Of a stretch of 64,000 nt of DNA, positions 41,356 through 51,398 are shown in pieces. Position numbers and translations under genes: made by a program. This DNA is from Ramlibacter sp. Its GTDB lineage: Bacteria > Pseudomonadota > Gammaproteobacteria > Burkholderiales > Burkholderiaceae_C. Where the stretch lies: NCBI GenBank assembly GCA_016713005.1, contig JADJPY010000004.1:124001-188000 (forward strand), written 5' to 3'. The notes beneath the pieces are model-generated. The model saw nothing but the letters and a program-made list of their open reading frames with translations. It was not told the origin of the DNA and did not search any database. Positions within the stretch are counted from its first letter, which is position 1; each line of letters opens with the position of its first letter.

Positions 41356-43761
41356 TCAGTTGAGCAGGCGTTCGGGGTTGGCGTCCAGCTTGGCGAGCGC
41401 ATCGCGCGTCGCGCGCACGGTGAGCGTCTCTTCCTCCTGCGGAACCAGCAGGCCGGCCTGCAGGTAGGCCGCCAGCCGGCGCGCCTGAATCAGGTAGTTG
41501 CGGTGATCCGCAGAAGCGAACAGGTGCAGTTGGCGGCGCTCGCTGTGCCACACGTACTGCACGCGCGCGGACTTGCCGTTGTGGTCCAGGTTGAACCAGT
41601 TGCCGGTCTGCAGTTCGCGCGCCCACGCCAGCATGGCCTCGGTGGGACGTGAGCCTCCGTTGGCCACGACTTCCAGCTCTGACGCATCGATCCCGATCAT
41701 CACCTCCAGAGTGCCGGCATCCAGCGGGAGGTCGCCCACCACGTCGGCATCCGAGAGATAGTCTTCCAGGTTGGACAGGCGCTTGGCCATCACGTCAATG
41801 CGCTCCTGGGAAATGGCCTCGGTCTTTGACATGAACGCGTCGGCCAGCGTGTCGCTGATCGTCTTGATGTGCAGGTCCTGCACCGGAACCGCCAGACCCA
41901 GAAGGTCCATGCCCACGCGAAGCCGATGCAGCATCTTGGGCAGGTCCTGGATCACCCTGGCGCGATCCGCGCGATTGGGCTTTGCGCTGGCGGCCCAGAC
42001 CAGGTCGGCGGCACAGCGCTTGAGCATGACGGTCTGCTCGTGCTGGGGCCCGTTGCGCACAGCAGCCACGGCCAGCACTTCGGCCCAGGTCTTGAAGAGG
42101 AACTCCCGGATGTCTTCGCGCACGGGCATGTCGTTGAGCATGTTGCGCATCTCGATGGTGTACTGGATCGCCATCGTCTCCTTCTGCTCAACCTGTTGCG
42201 CAACGCTGACCACCCGCTGGGCCGAACCCTGCTCGGTCAGGTACTTGCCCAGGAACTTCTGGAACTCGTCGTAGACGAGCTGGAACACACGTCGACCCGT
42301 CTCGGGATACTGCTCGATCACCTGCACCACACGTTTGATCTCGACTTCAAGCGCGCTGCCGCTGACCGCATCAAAACCCATCACGCAGGACCCCATGCGG
42401 TCGATCAGCTTTCGAGCCGGGTGTTGCAGCGACTCGAAAAACTCGGGCTCTGCCAGTGCGACGCGCAGCACCGGCATCTGCAACCTGGCAAACCAGACCC
42501 GGACGGCCGGCGGGATCCGGTCTTCCGCCAGGATGCTCTGGAACATCAACGCCACGATTTCGATGGTGGCCTTCTCGCTGGACGTGGTGGCTTTGCGCTT
42601 GAGTTCGACCGTGCGCTCGCGCATCTCCACCGAGACGCGCTGCACTCCAGCCGGTGAATAGTCGTGGCTTTCCCACTCGCTGGCGCCGGTGCTGGCCCCC
42701 GCCACCTCGGTGTCGCGGCCAGTGGCCTGCGCTCGCGGCGCAATGGCGCGCGCCAGCTCCGCAGAGGGCGGCTGAGGCTTGGTCACGTCAAAGCCGGCCA
42801 CCTGGGCCGTCAGCATCCGCCGCAGTTGCCCCATGACCCCCTGGGCGCGCTGACGTGCGCGCGCCAAGGGCGTCGAGCCGGTCATCATGCGCGTTTCGTC
42901 ACTCGCGCCGGAAGCGTATCCGGACGACCCACTGCCCGCGCCGGTGGCCCCGCGCGAGTCGGTCGCAGACCCGCCTCGCGTATCGTCCCAGCCTCCAGAA
43001 GACCCGGTATCCCCGCGACCTGACGCGCGCGCCGGGCCAGCCGACCCGTCACCCGCCGGGGCATGAGCCGCCGGCGACCGGGATGCTTTGCGCTCCGGCG
43101 GAGCAGTCTCTGCGCTTCGCTTGACGCGATGGCGGAGCTCAATGTCCACCATCACGCCACGCTGCACCAGAAACGCGTTGGTGGCGTGGTAAATGGTCAC
43201 CAATCGCTTCGAGAGGCCCTGGACGATGACATCGTGCACCGGCAACCACGCTTCCCGGGGCATGCCCGAAGCAGACCACTGTTCCACCATGAGCAGCAGC
43301 AGGACCTCGGGGCGCAACACATCGTAGCCAGGCAACTCCTCGACGGATTCGAGGCGCTGCATGCGAATCGACAGATCGTTGATCTCGGCGCCCACCTTGT
43401 CGGCAACCGCGAGGGCAATTCGCGAGGCAAGGATCTTGTTGTCAACAACTTCATCGTCAAGCAGCTCGAAGCTCATCTCCTCCAGCCGCACACGGGCGGT
43501 CGCGGTGGGAGGCTGCAGCGCCCGCTGCCAAGCCGACACACTGCCTTCGACCCACACCGGTCGGCTCTTCTGGAAGGCGATCCACGCATCGCGGCGATCC
43601 TGCATTTCCCTTGCACTCGCCACCTCATCCACCAGCGCCGAGTAGCGCGCCAGAACAGCTGCGCCCAGCTCTTCCATGAGCTTGGCCATTTCGCCCAGAA
43701 ACAGCTCGCGCGCCTTGCGTGCCAGCTGGAATTCGGGGGTACTGGACGCAGGGAGGGCCAT
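41356..43761 (-). CDS. DUF1631 family protein
   Basis: An 801-residue mostly helical cytoplasmic protein. I chose ATG 43761, which opens MALPASSTPEFQLARKARELF; the longer frame from 43857 adds low-complexity arginine-rich sequence. The N- and C-terminal thirds fit DUF1631 (for example MEELGAAVLARYSALVDEVAS and RVSVEMRERTVELKRKATTSSEKATIEIVALMF). Between them, about 230-335, lies a serine/glycine-rich linker rich in Gly, Ser and Asp that looks disordered. No enzyme motif is seen. The end of the chain (about 690-790) has a strand-rich part with WFNLDHNGKSARVQYVWHS that could be a PilZ-like fold. Function unknown. Confidence 0.82.
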   Translation of the reverse strand: MALPASSTPEFQLARKARELFLGEMAKLMEELGAAVLARYSALVDEVASAREMQDRRDAWIAFQKSRPVWVEGSVSAWQRALQPPTATARVRLEEMSFELLDDEVVDNKILASRIALAVADKVGAEINDLSIRMQRLESVEELPGYDVLRPEVLLLLMVEQWSASGMPREAWLPVHDVIVQGLSKRLVTIYHATNAFLVQRGVMVDIELRHRVKRSAETAPPERKASRSPAAHAPAGDGSAGPARASGRGDTGSSGGWDDTRGGSATDSRGATGAGSGSSGYASGASDETRMMTGSTPLARARQRAQGVMGQLRRMLTAQVAGFDVTKPQPPSAELARAIAPRAQATGRDTEVAGASTGASEWESHDYSPAGVQRVSVEMRERTVELKRKATTSSEKATIEIVALMFQSILAEDRIPPAVRVWFARLQMPVLRVALAEPEFFESLQHPARKLIDRMGSCVMGFDAVSGSALEVEIKRVVQVIEQYPETGRRVFQLVYDEFQKFLGKYLTEQGSAQRVVSVAQQVEQKETMAIQYTIEMRNMLNDMPVREDIREFLFKTWAEVLAVAAVRNGPQHEQTVMLKRCAADLVWAASAKPNRADRARVIQDLPKMLHRLRVGMDLLGLAVPVQDLHIKTISDTLADAFMSKTEAISQERIDVMAKRLSNLEDYLSDADVVGDLPLDAGTLEVMIGIDASELEVVANGGSRPTEAMLAWARELQTGNWFNLDHNGKSARVQYVWHSERRQLHLFASADHRNYLIQARRLAAYLQAGLLVPQEEETLTVRATRDALAKLDANPERLLN

Positions 43762-43772
43762 CGGCGCCAGCC

Positions 43773-44720
43773 TCAGACGGTTGCGCCGGCGTTGGGATCG
43801 TTCGGGTCCTCCTCCTTGCGCACGCGCACGAGGTCTTCCCGTTTGACGCCCAGCCACATGGCAATTGCGGCCGCGACAAACACGGAAGAATAGATGCCGA
43901 AACAGATCCCGATGGTCAAGGCGAGGGCGAAGTAGTGGAGCGTGGGGCCGCCAAACAGCAGCATGGACAGCACCATGATCTGGGTCGAACCGTGGGTGAT
44001 GATCGTACGGCTGATGGTGGACGTGATGGCGTTGTCAATGATTTCCACCGTGCCCATCTTGCGAAAGCGGCGGAAGTTTTCACGAATGCGGTCAAAAATG
44101 ACCACGGATTCGTTGACCGAATACCCCAGCACCGCAAGAACCGCCGCGAGCACCGCGAGCGAAAATTCCCACTGGAAGAACGCGAAAAAACCCAGGATGA
44201 TGATGATGTCGTGCAGGTTGGCAATGATGGCAGCAACCGCGTACTTCCATTCAAACCGGAAGGCAAGGTAAATCATGATGCCGATTACGACCACACCGAG
44301 TGCTTTGAGGCCATCCACTGCAAGCTCATCTCCGACCTGCGGGCCCACAAACTCGGTACGGCGAAGGCTGACGGAGGGGTCCGCCGCCTTCAGGGCAGCC
44401 AGCGCCTTCTCGCTCTGCTGCGCAGAACTGACGCCCTTCTGGGCCGGGAGTCGGATGATGACGTCACGCGAAGTACCAAAGTTCTGCACCTGGATATCGG
44501 TGTAGCCCAGCCCTGAGATGGTCCCGCGGACCTTTTGGAGGTCCGCGGCCTGCGAATAGCCCACCTCCATGACAGTCCCGCCGGTGAACTCGACCGACAG
44601 GTGCAGCCCCCGCGTGAACAGGAAGAACACCGCGGCAGCGAAGGTGAGGAACGAAATGATGTTGAACACCAGCGCATGCCGCATGAACGGGATGTCGCGC
44701 CGGATCTTGAAAAATTCCAT
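43773..44720 (-). CDS. secF: Protein translocase subunit SecF
   Basis: Part of the SecDF complex that uses proton motive force to help Sec-dependent export. The 315-residue protein has six hydrophobic segments, the first at FNIISFLTFAAAVFFLF, the periplasmic domain after LSVEFTGGTVMEV, and the conserved GYSVNESVVIFDRIRENFR and TISRTIITHGSTQIM segments. It follows secD by 9 bp. Confidence 0.97.
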   Translation of the reverse strand: MEFFKIRRDIPFMRHALVFNIISFLTFAAAVFFLFTRGLHLSVEFTGGTVMEVGYSQAADLQKVRGTISGLGYTDIQVQNFGTSRDVIIRLPAQKGVSSAQQSEKALAALKAADPSVSLRRTEFVGPQVGDELAVDGLKALGVVVIGIMIYLAFRFEWKYAVAAIIANLHDIIIILGFFAFFQWEFSLAVLAAVLAVLGYSVNESVVIFDRIRENFRRFRKMGTVEIIDNAITSTISRTIITHGSTQIMVLSMLLFGGPTLHYFALALTIGICFGIYSSVFVAAAIAMWLGVKREDLVRVRKEEDPNDPNAGATV

Positions 44721-44729
44721 GGCTGGCTC

Positions 44730-46613
44730 CTAGTCCGGTTTGACTGCAAGGGTGTCGCCGACGGGGCGCCAGACCGTCCCGATGGATACCGACTTGAGTT
44801 TCTTCTTGCCGCCGTACCAGAGGTTGACCAGGCCGCGCGAGAAGAACACGGCCGAGAACATGCTGGTGAGAATGCCGATGCAATGCACCACCGCGAATCC
44901 GCGCACCGGTCCGGAGCCGAAAGCCAGCAACGCGACGCCCGCGATCAGTGTCGTGATGTTGGAGTCCAGAATGGTGGCCCAAGCCCGGTCATAACCAGCG
45001 TGTATGGCGGCCTGCGGGGACGCACCGGCACGCAGTTCTTCGCGCACGCGCTCGTTGATCAGCACATTGGCGTCAATGGCCATGCCCAGTGCCAGCGCCA
45101 TGGCGGCCATCCCCGGGAGGGTCAGCGTGGCCTGCAACATGGACAGGACAGCCACAAGCAACAGAAGGTTCAGCGCCAGCGCCAACCCCGATATCAGGCC
45201 GAACAGCATGTAATACAGGCTCATGAAGGCCACGATGACCAGGAAGCCGTACTGGACGCTCTTGAAGCCTTTCTCGATGTTGTCCGCACCCAGGCTCGGC
45301 CCGATGGTGCGCTCTTCGATGATCTCCATGGGCGCCGCCAGTGAGCCGGCACGCAGCAGCAGGGCCGTGTCGTTGGCCTCCACCGTGCTCATGCGCCCGG
45401 AAATCTGGACCCGCCCGCCACTGATCTCCGAGCGAATAACGGGGGCCGTGACGACTTCGCCCTTGCCCTTTTCGAACAACAGGATGGCCATGCGCTTGCC
45501 CACGCTCTCGCGCGTCACGTCGCGGAAGATCCGCGCACCCTTGGCGTCCAGAGTCAGGTGCACCGCAGCTTCCTGGGTCTGGTTGTCAAATCCTGGTTGC
45601 GCATCGGTCAGGTTCTCGCCGGTCAGGATGACCTGCTTCTTGACGATCACCGCCTGCTGGTTGCGGTCGAGGTAGCGTTCGGTACCGAATGGCACCGGTC
45701 CCGTGCCGGCCTCGGCTGCCCGGGCCTCTGCGCCTTCGTCCACCATGCGGACTTCCAGGGTGGCGGTACGGCCGATGAGGTCCTTCGCGCGTCCCACATC
45801 CTGGATACCGGGCAACTGCACAACAATGCGGTCCAACCCCTGCTGCTGGATCACGGGCTCGGCGACGCCCAGTTCGTTGATCCGGTTGTGCAGTGTCGTG
45901 ATGTTCTGCTTGAGGGCCATTTCCTGCACGCGCCGCGCCGCCTCCGGCTTGATCGTGGCGGTGAGCTTGTATTCAATGCCTTCTGCCACATCGACAAACT
46001 GCAGGTCGGCAAACTGGTCCTGAAGCAGGCGGCGGGTGGCGTCCAGCATCTGTGAATCGCGAAGGCGGACCTTGATGGACTGTCTGTTGCGGCTGATGCC
46101 ATCGTGCCGGATGTTTTTCTCACGCAGGGCGCTGTGCAGGTCACCCGCCAGTGATTCGGCCTTCTTGGACAGAGCCGCCTGCATGTCCACCTGCAGCAGG
46201 AAGTGCACGCCGCCGCGCAGATCCAGCCCCAGATACATGGGCGCAGCGTGCAGTGCCGAGAGCCAGGCGGGGGAGCGGGACACCAGATTGAGGGCAACAA
46301 CATAGCCCGGTTCGGCCGGGTCCGGAATGAGCGCCTTCTGGATGGCGTCCTTGGCCTTGATTTGGGTGTCGGTGGAATCGAAGCGCGCACGCACGGCATT
46401 CGGCTCCAGCGTGATGAAGTCCGATTCGATCCCCGCACCTTTGAGCGCCTGCACGACCCGCCCCTGGGTGGTGGAGTCGATGCGCACCGTGGCCTTGGCT
46501 GCCGACACCTGAACGGCTGGCGCCTCGCCAAAAAAGTTGGGCAGGGTATACAGCATCCCCACCAGCAGGGCGATCACCATGATCGCGTATTTCCAGACCG
46601 GGTATCGATTCAT
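44730..46613 (-). CDS. secD: Protein translocase subunit SecD
   Basis: Large partner of SecF. The 627-residue protein starts MNRYPVWKYAIMVIALLVGMLYTLPNFFG, then has LGLDLRGGVHFLLQVD, the large periplasmic P1 region with QLPGIQDVGRAKDLIGRTATLEVRMVDEG, and the C-terminal helices with GMAAMALALGMAIDANVLINERVREEL, the proton-translocation segment. It lies between yajC (42 bp upstream) and secF. Confidence 0.97.
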   Translation of the reverse strand: MNRYPVWKYAIMVIALLVGMLYTLPNFFGEAPAVQVSAAKATVRIDSTTQGRVVQALKGAGIESDFITLEPNAVRARFDSTDTQIKAKDAIQKALIPDPAEPGYVVALNLVSRSPAWLSALHAAPMYLGLDLRGGVHFLLQVDMQAALSKKAESLAGDLHSALREKNIRHDGISRNRQSIKVRLRDSQMLDATRRLLQDQFADLQFVDVAEGIEYKLTATIKPEAARRVQEMALKQNITTLHNRINELGVAEPVIQQQGLDRIVVQLPGIQDVGRAKDLIGRTATLEVRMVDEGAEARAAEAGTGPVPFGTERYLDRNQQAVIVKKQVILTGENLTDAQPGFDNQTQEAAVHLTLDAKGARIFRDVTRESVGKRMAILLFEKGKGEVVTAPVIRSEISGGRVQISGRMSTVEANDTALLLRAGSLAAPMEIIEERTIGPSLGADNIEKGFKSVQYGFLVIVAFMSLYYMLFGLISGLALALNLLLLVAVLSMLQATLTLPGMAAMALALGMAIDANVLINERVREELRAGASPQAAIHAGYDRAWATILDSNITTLIAGVALLAFGSGPVRGFAVVHCIGILTSMFSAVFFSRGLVNLWYGGKKKLKSVSIGTVWRPVGDTLAVKPD

Positions 46614-46655
46614 AAAACCTGTGCGAAGCGCGAACGCCCTGAAAGAAGAGAAGAC

Positions 46656-46985
46656 TTACTTGATGGTGCCCTTGGGCAACACCTGGACCACCGCGCTGCG
46701 CTGGACACGGACTTCCACCCCACCAGCAACTTCCATCCCGAGGTACAGGTCATCCAGCTTGGTTACCTTGCCCAGCAGGCCACCGGCAGTCGCCACTTCG
46801 TCTCCCTTGGCAAGCGCGTCGATCATGGCGCGGTGCTCCTTCTGGCGCTTCATCTGGGGGCGGATCATGACGAAATAAAGCACCACGAACATGAGCACCA
46901 GGGGCAACATGCTCATCAGGGAAGAAGACATGTCGCCGCCCGCGGCGGCAGGTGCGGTCTGGGCAAAGGCAGAAGAAATAAACAC
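46656..46985 (-). CDS. yajC: Preprotein translocase subunit YajC
   Basis: A 109-residue single-helix protein that associates with SecDF. I chose GTG 46985, preceded by GGAG at 5 bp, giving VFISSAFAQTAPAAAGG; the longer frame to 47222 reads into the upstream spacer. The helix (SMLPLVLMFVVLYFVMIRPQMKRQKEH) and the YajC signature GDEVATAGGLLGKV are clear. Confidence 0.95.
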   Translation of the reverse strand: MFISSAFAQTAPAAAGGDMSSSLMSMLPLVLMFVVLYFVMIRPQMKRQKEHRAMIDALAKGDEVATAGGLLGKVTKLDDLYLGMEVAGGVEVRVQRSAVVQVLPKGTIK

Positions 46986-47127
46986 GGTGGCTCCACTTTC
47001 AGAAAACAGCAGGTGACAGACGACCAGCCGCCTGCCTTGAGGCAGGCGGCGAAACAACCCGGGATTGTATTCGGCCGGGTCAGGTAAGCGGTTGTAACCC
47101 GGGCCGATTCCCTGCCCGGGAGAACGG

Positions 47128-50100
47128 TCAGGCGGCCCGGCGGCCGGCCTCGCCGTGGGGCCAGGCCTGCAGCAGTTGCTCCCGCTGGAGGCGGGCCGCA
47201 TGCAGGTGGCGCTCCTTGACATGCCCGTAGCCCCGGATCTGCTCCGGCACAGAGGCGATCTGGACCGCCAGCGAATGGTTGGCGGCCACCAGCGCGGGCA
47301 GCAGGCCTTCCAGCGTGCTGCGGTATTCGGAGATCAGTTCGCGCTCCGCACGCCGCTCGGCTGTGTACCCAAACGGGTCCAGCGACGAGCCGCGCAGTCC
47401 CTTGAGCCGTGCCAGCAAGCGGAACGCAGGAAGCATCCATGGTCCAAAGCGGCGCTTCTGGAGTTCGCCTTTCTCGTTGCGCCGCGCGAGCAGGGGCGGG
47501 GCCAGGTGGTAGTTCAGCTTGAAATCACCCTCAAACTGGGCATTCACACGAGCCAGGAACGACGGGTCGGTGTGCAGTCGCGCCACTTCGTACTCGTCCT
47601 TGTAGGCCATAAGTTTGAAGAGATAGCGGGCCACGGTTTCGGCCAGAAGGCTCTTGCCAAGGGGCGCTTCCACCAACTGCACCTTCTGTACGAAGTCGGC
47701 GTACGCCCGGGCATAGGCTGCGTTCTGGTAGGCGGTAAGGAATTCGACGCGGCGTGCCACCAGGGTGTCCAGTGATTCCCGCTTCCTGAATTCGATCACC
47801 TGCGCAGGCGCCATCTGGGACTGCACAGAAGCCCAGTCGTGTGCAGCGCGACGGCCCCACTCAAAGGCTGCCTTGTTCTGTTCCACCGCGACCGCATTGA
47901 GCTCCATTGCGCGCAACAGGGATTCGCGGGAGAGAGGCACCCAGCCCTTTTGCCAGGCGTAGCCCAGCATCATCGGGTTGGTGTAGATGCTGTCGCCCAT
48001 CAAGCGGGTGGCGGCGCCGTCGGCGTCAAACGCGCCCACGCCCTGCTCACCCACGGTTTGCACCACCTCGGCCACGCAGGCCTCTGACGGATTGGCCCAG
48101 CTGCCGTTCTTGACGAAGGCCGCCGTTGGCGTTCCGTGTGAGTTGATGGCCACATGGGTGCGTCCAGGCCGCATCCTCAGTGTGGTCTCCTTGGACACAG
48201 TCACCAGCGGGTCGCAGCCGATGATCAGGTCGGCTGCGGCCATGCTCACGCGGGTCGTGCGGATCTGCTCCTGCGAATCCGCGATCAGCACATGGCTCCA
48301 GGTCGCGCCTCCCTTCTGGGCCAGACCGCCCGCGTCCTGAGTGACGATGCCCTTGCCCTCAATATGCGCCGCCGTGCCCAGCAACTGGCCGATGGTGATG
48401 ACGCCGGTTCCGCCCACGCCCGCCACCACAATGCCCCAGACCTGGCCTCCGGCGGGGTGGGAGGGCGCGAACACAGGCTCAGGCAGGCTCTGCAGTGCCA
48501 CCGGTTGCACCGCCGCGGCCTTGGGCTTCTTCTTGAGCTGCCCGCCCTCAACGGTGACAAAACTGGGGCAGAAGCCCTTTGTGCACGAATAATCCTTGTT
48601 GCAAGTGCTCTGGTTGATGGTGCGCTTGCGACCGAACTCGGTGTCCAGCGGCTCCACGCTGAGGCAATTGGACTGCACGCCACAGTCGCCGCAGCCCTCG
48701 CACACCAGCTCATTGATGACCACGCGTTTGGCCGGGTCCACCATGGTGCCGCGCTTGCGGCGGCGGCGCTTCTCGGTGGCGCAGGTCTGGTCATAGATGA
48801 TGACCGTGGTGCCCTTGATTTCGCGGAACTCACGCTGGATGGTGTCCAGCCGGTCACGGTGCTCGATGGCGATGCCCGCCGGCAAACCACCCACACCGTC
48901 GTATTTTTCGGGCTCGTCGGTCACGATGGTGATCTTCACCGCGCCCTCGGCCCGCATGCTCTGCGCAATCTGGATCACGCTGTGGCCCTCGGGCCTCTCG
49001 CCCACTTGCTGGCCGCCGGTCATCGCCACCGCATCGTTGTAGAGGATCTTGTAAGTGATGTTCACGCCCGCTGCAATGCTCTGGCGCACCGCCAGCAGCC
49101 CGCTGTGGAAGTAGGTGCCGTCCCCCAGATTGGCAAAAATGTGCTGGTCGGTGGTGAACGGTGCCTGCCCTACCCAGGGCACGCCCTCGCCCCCCATCTG
49201 GGTGAAGCCCACCGTGCTGCGGTCCATCCAGGTGGCCATGAAATGGCAGCCGATGCCCGCCATCGCGCGCGAACCCTCGGGCACCTTTGTGGAGGTGTTG
49301 TGTGGGCAGCCCGAGCAGAACCAGGGCTGGCGATCGGCGCCTTGCACGGCCTTCACTTCGATGGCCTTCATCGAGCGTTCCTTGGCCTCCAGAATGGCCA
49401 GCTGCGCATCGATGCGAGCGGCCATGTCGCCATCCACGCCCATCTTTTTCACGCGTTGGGCAATCGCCCGGGCAATCAGCGCGGGCGACAAGTCGGCATT
49501 GGCGCGCAAGAGCGTGTGGGCTGAGGGGTTGGCCATGGACCATTCGCCGCCGCTGAAGTCGCCCTCCACTTCATTGAACTTGCCCAGCACATTGGGTCGC
49601 ACATCGGCACGCCAGTTGTACAACTCTTCCTTGAGCTGGTACTCGATGACCTGCCGCTTTTCCTCGATCACGAGGATCTCGCGCAGGCCAGTGGCGAATT
49701 CACGGGTGATCTGGGCTTCCAGCGGCCAGACCACGCCGACCTTGTGCACGCGGATGCCCAGCTGACGACAGGCGTCGTCATCCAGCCCCAGATCCACGAG
49801 AGCCTGTCGCGTATCGTTCCACGCCTTGCCGCTGGCAATCAGGCCCAGCCGGTCGGCCTTTGTTTCCACCGCGCTGTAGTTGAGGCGGTTGGCACGGATG
49901 TAGGCCAGTGCCGCGTACCACTTGTAGTCAAACAGGCGGGCTTCCTGGTCCAACGCGTGGTCGGGCCAGCGGATGTGCACGCCGCCGGGCGGCATCTGGA
50001 AATCGGTGGGGATCCTGATCTGCACGCGCTCAGGGTCGATCATGGCCGTGGCGCTGGACTCCACGATTTCCTGGATCGTCTTCATGCCGGCCCACACGCC

Positions 50101-50715
50101 AGAAAAGCGGCTCATGGCAAAAGCGTGGATGCCCAGATCCAGGATTTCCTGCACCGTCGCCGGGAAGAACACCGGGAAGCCGCACGCCTTGAAGATATGG
50201 TCGCTCTGGTGCGCGGCGGTGGAGCTCTTGGAGATGTGGTCGTCTCCGGCCACCGCGATCACGCCGCCCCAGGGCGTGGTGCCGGCCATGTTGGCGTGCT
50301 TGAATACATCAGAGCATCGATCCACGCCGGGGCCCTTGCCGTACCAGATGCCGAACACGCCATCAAACCGGTTGGTGCCTGGCGGCGAAAAACCCAGCTG
50401 CTGCGTGCCCCACAACGCGGTGGCCGCCAGTTCTTCATTCACACCCGGCTGGAACACAATGTTTTGCGCCTTGAGGTACTTTGCAGCTTTCCACAGGGCC
50501 TGGTCATAGCCGCCCAGCGGCGAACCGCGGTACCCGCTGATGAACCCTGCGGTGTTCTTGCCCTGCAGCGAGTCGCGCAACCGCTGCAGCATGGGCAGCT
50601 TGACCAGTGCCTGCACCCCGCTCATGAAGGCGCGCCCGTAGTCCAGGGTGTACTTGTCGTCCAGCGTGACGGTTTCCAGCGCTTTGCGGATGTGTTCGGG
50701 TAGCGGGGCGTTCAT
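47128..50715 (-). CDS. Indolepyruvate ferredoxin oxidoreductase, fused alpha-beta
   Basis: Oxidative decarboxylation of aryl pyruvates (or branched 2-oxoacids) to acyl-CoA with reduction of ferredoxin or another acceptor. At 1,195 residues it is the single-chain form known from Alpha- and Betaproteobacteria. In order: a pyrimidine-binding TPP domain (GYRGSPLGGYDQALW, GVNEELAATALWGTQQ), a PP domain with HCPxC-like SGCPHNTS and GDGTYFHSG, a cysteine-rich segment CEGCGDCGVQSNC with a further CNKDYSCTKGFCP, and the C-terminal gamma/beta domain (GVGGTGVITIGQLLGTAAH). It is divergent from the Lrp-type gene at 50900, likely its regulator, with a 184-bp shared upstream region. Substrate choice is inferred. 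Confidence 0.93.
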   Translation of the reverse strand: MNAPLPEHIRKALETVTLDDKYTLDYGRAFMSGVQALVKLPMLQRLRDSLQGKNTAGFISGYRGSPLGGYDQALWKAAKYLKAQNIVFQPGVNEELAATALWGTQQLGFSPPGTNRFDGVFGIWYGKGPGVDRCSDVFKHANMAGTTPWGGVIAVAGDDHISKSSTAAHQSDHIFKACGFPVFFPATVQEILDLGIHAFAMSRFSGVWAGMKTIQEIVESSATAMIDPERVQIRIPTDFQMPPGGVHIRWPDHALDQEARLFDYKWYAALAYIRANRLNYSAVETKADRLGLIASGKAWNDTRQALVDLGLDDDACRQLGIRVHKVGVVWPLEAQITREFATGLREILVIEEKRQVIEYQLKEELYNWRADVRPNVLGKFNEVEGDFSGGEWSMANPSAHTLLRANADLSPALIARAIAQRVKKMGVDGDMAARIDAQLAILEAKERSMKAIEVKAVQGADRQPWFCSGCPHNTSTKVPEGSRAMAGIGCHFMATWMDRSTVGFTQMGGEGVPWVGQAPFTTDQHIFANLGDGTYFHSGLLAVRQSIAAGVNITYKILYNDAVAMTGGQQVGERPEGHSVIQIAQSMRAEGAVKITIVTDEPEKYDGVGGLPAGIAIEHRDRLDTIQREFREIKGTTVIIYDQTCATEKRRRRKRGTMVDPAKRVVINELVCEGCGDCGVQSNCLSVEPLDTEFGRKRTINQSTCNKDYSCTKGFCPSFVTVEGGQLKKKPKAAAVQPVALQSLPEPVFAPSHPAGGQVWGIVVAGVGGTGVITIGQLLGTAAHIEGKGIVTQDAGGLAQKGGATWSHVLIADSQEQIRTTRVSMAAADLIIGCDPLVTVSKETTLRMRPGRTHVAINSHGTPTAAFVKNGSWANPSEACVAEVVQTVGEQGVGAFDADGAATRLMGDSIYTNPMMLGYAWQKGWVPLSRESLLRAMELNAVAVEQNKAAFEWGRRAAHDWASVQSQMAPAQVIEFRKRESLDTLVARRVEFLTAYQNAAYARAYADFVQKVQLVEAPLGKSLLAETVARYLFKLMAYKDEYEVARLHTDPSFLARVNAQFEGDFKLNYHLAPPLLARRNEKGELQKRRFGPWMLPAFRLLARLKGLRGSSLDPFGYTAERRAERELISEYRSTLEGLLPALVAANHSLAVQIASVPEQIRGYGHVKERHLHAARLQREQLLQAWPHGEAGRRAA

Positions 50716-50899
50716 GGGTCTGGGGTCTCCGTGGGGCTATGTGGCCGGCCTTGTGGGCCGCGTTCAGGACGAGCCTGTCCCGGATAGGGACAAGCCTCTA
50801 ATGGAATGCAAAGTGTATGTGGGTTGCGCCGATAAATCTTTGCGTTCTATGCCATAAAAACACTAATATGAGCAAGATCCTTTCCAATATTCGCCAATC
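50716..50899. promoter_or_regulatory. Divergent regulatory region, indolepyruvate oxidoreductase and Lrp regulator
   Basis: A 184-bp gap between divergent starts. The half nearer the regulator gene is AT-rich (ATAAAAACACTAATATGAGCA), unlike the surroundings, as expected for Lrp-family targets. No clean operator could be defined by eye. Confidence 0.5.
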
Positions 50900-51388
50900 A
50901 TGGAAACGCTTGACAAATTTGACGTCGCCATCCTGTCCGAGCTGCAGACCGATGCCCGGCTCACCAATGCCGAGTTGGCCCAGCGGGTGGGCCTCTCGGC
51001 AGCACCCTGCTGGCGGCGCGTGCGGGCACTGGAGGAAGCCGGGTTCATCAAGGGCTACCGCGCCGAGATCGACCGGCACCGCATCGGCCTGGGCGTGCTG
51101 GCCTTTGTTCGGCTGGACGCCAACCGCAACACGGCCGAACTCACACGTGAGATGGAAGAAGCCATTGGCCGGATCCCGGAAATCATCTCGTGCCACTACA
51201 TCAGCGGTGCCGGAACGTTTGAGCTTCAGGTCGTCAGCCGGGACCTGGAGACATTCTCGGTATTTGCCCGCAAAGTGCTGCTGAACCTGCCAAACGTGAA
51301 GGACCTGCACACCAGTTTCTCGCTTGGCGAGGTCAAGGCCAGCAGCAGCCTGCCGCTGACGCACTTGCTCAAGGCGTCCAAACCCTGA
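50900..51388 (+). CDS. Lrp/AsnC family transcriptional regulator
   Basis: A 162-residue feast/famine regulator: N-terminal winged helix-turn-helix (LDKFDVAILSELQTDARLTNAELAQRVGLS, then CWRRVRALEEAGFI) and a C-terminal RAM ligand-binding domain (about 70-150, with YISGAGTFELQVVSRDLETF). It reads away from the indolepyruvate oxidoreductase gene, a usual arrangement for a specific amino-acid-responsive regulator of 2-oxoacid or aromatic amino acid breakdown. Target and ligand are inferred. Confidence 0.92.
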   Translation: METLDKFDVAILSELQTDARLTNAELAQRVGLSAAPCWRRVRALEEAGFIKGYRAEIDRHRIGLGVLAFVRLDANRNTAELTREMEEAIGRIPEIISCHYISGAGTFELQVVSRDLETFSVFARKVLLNLPNVKDLHTSFSLGEVKASSSLPLTHLLKASKP

Positions 51389-51398
51389 TCGCGCCGCC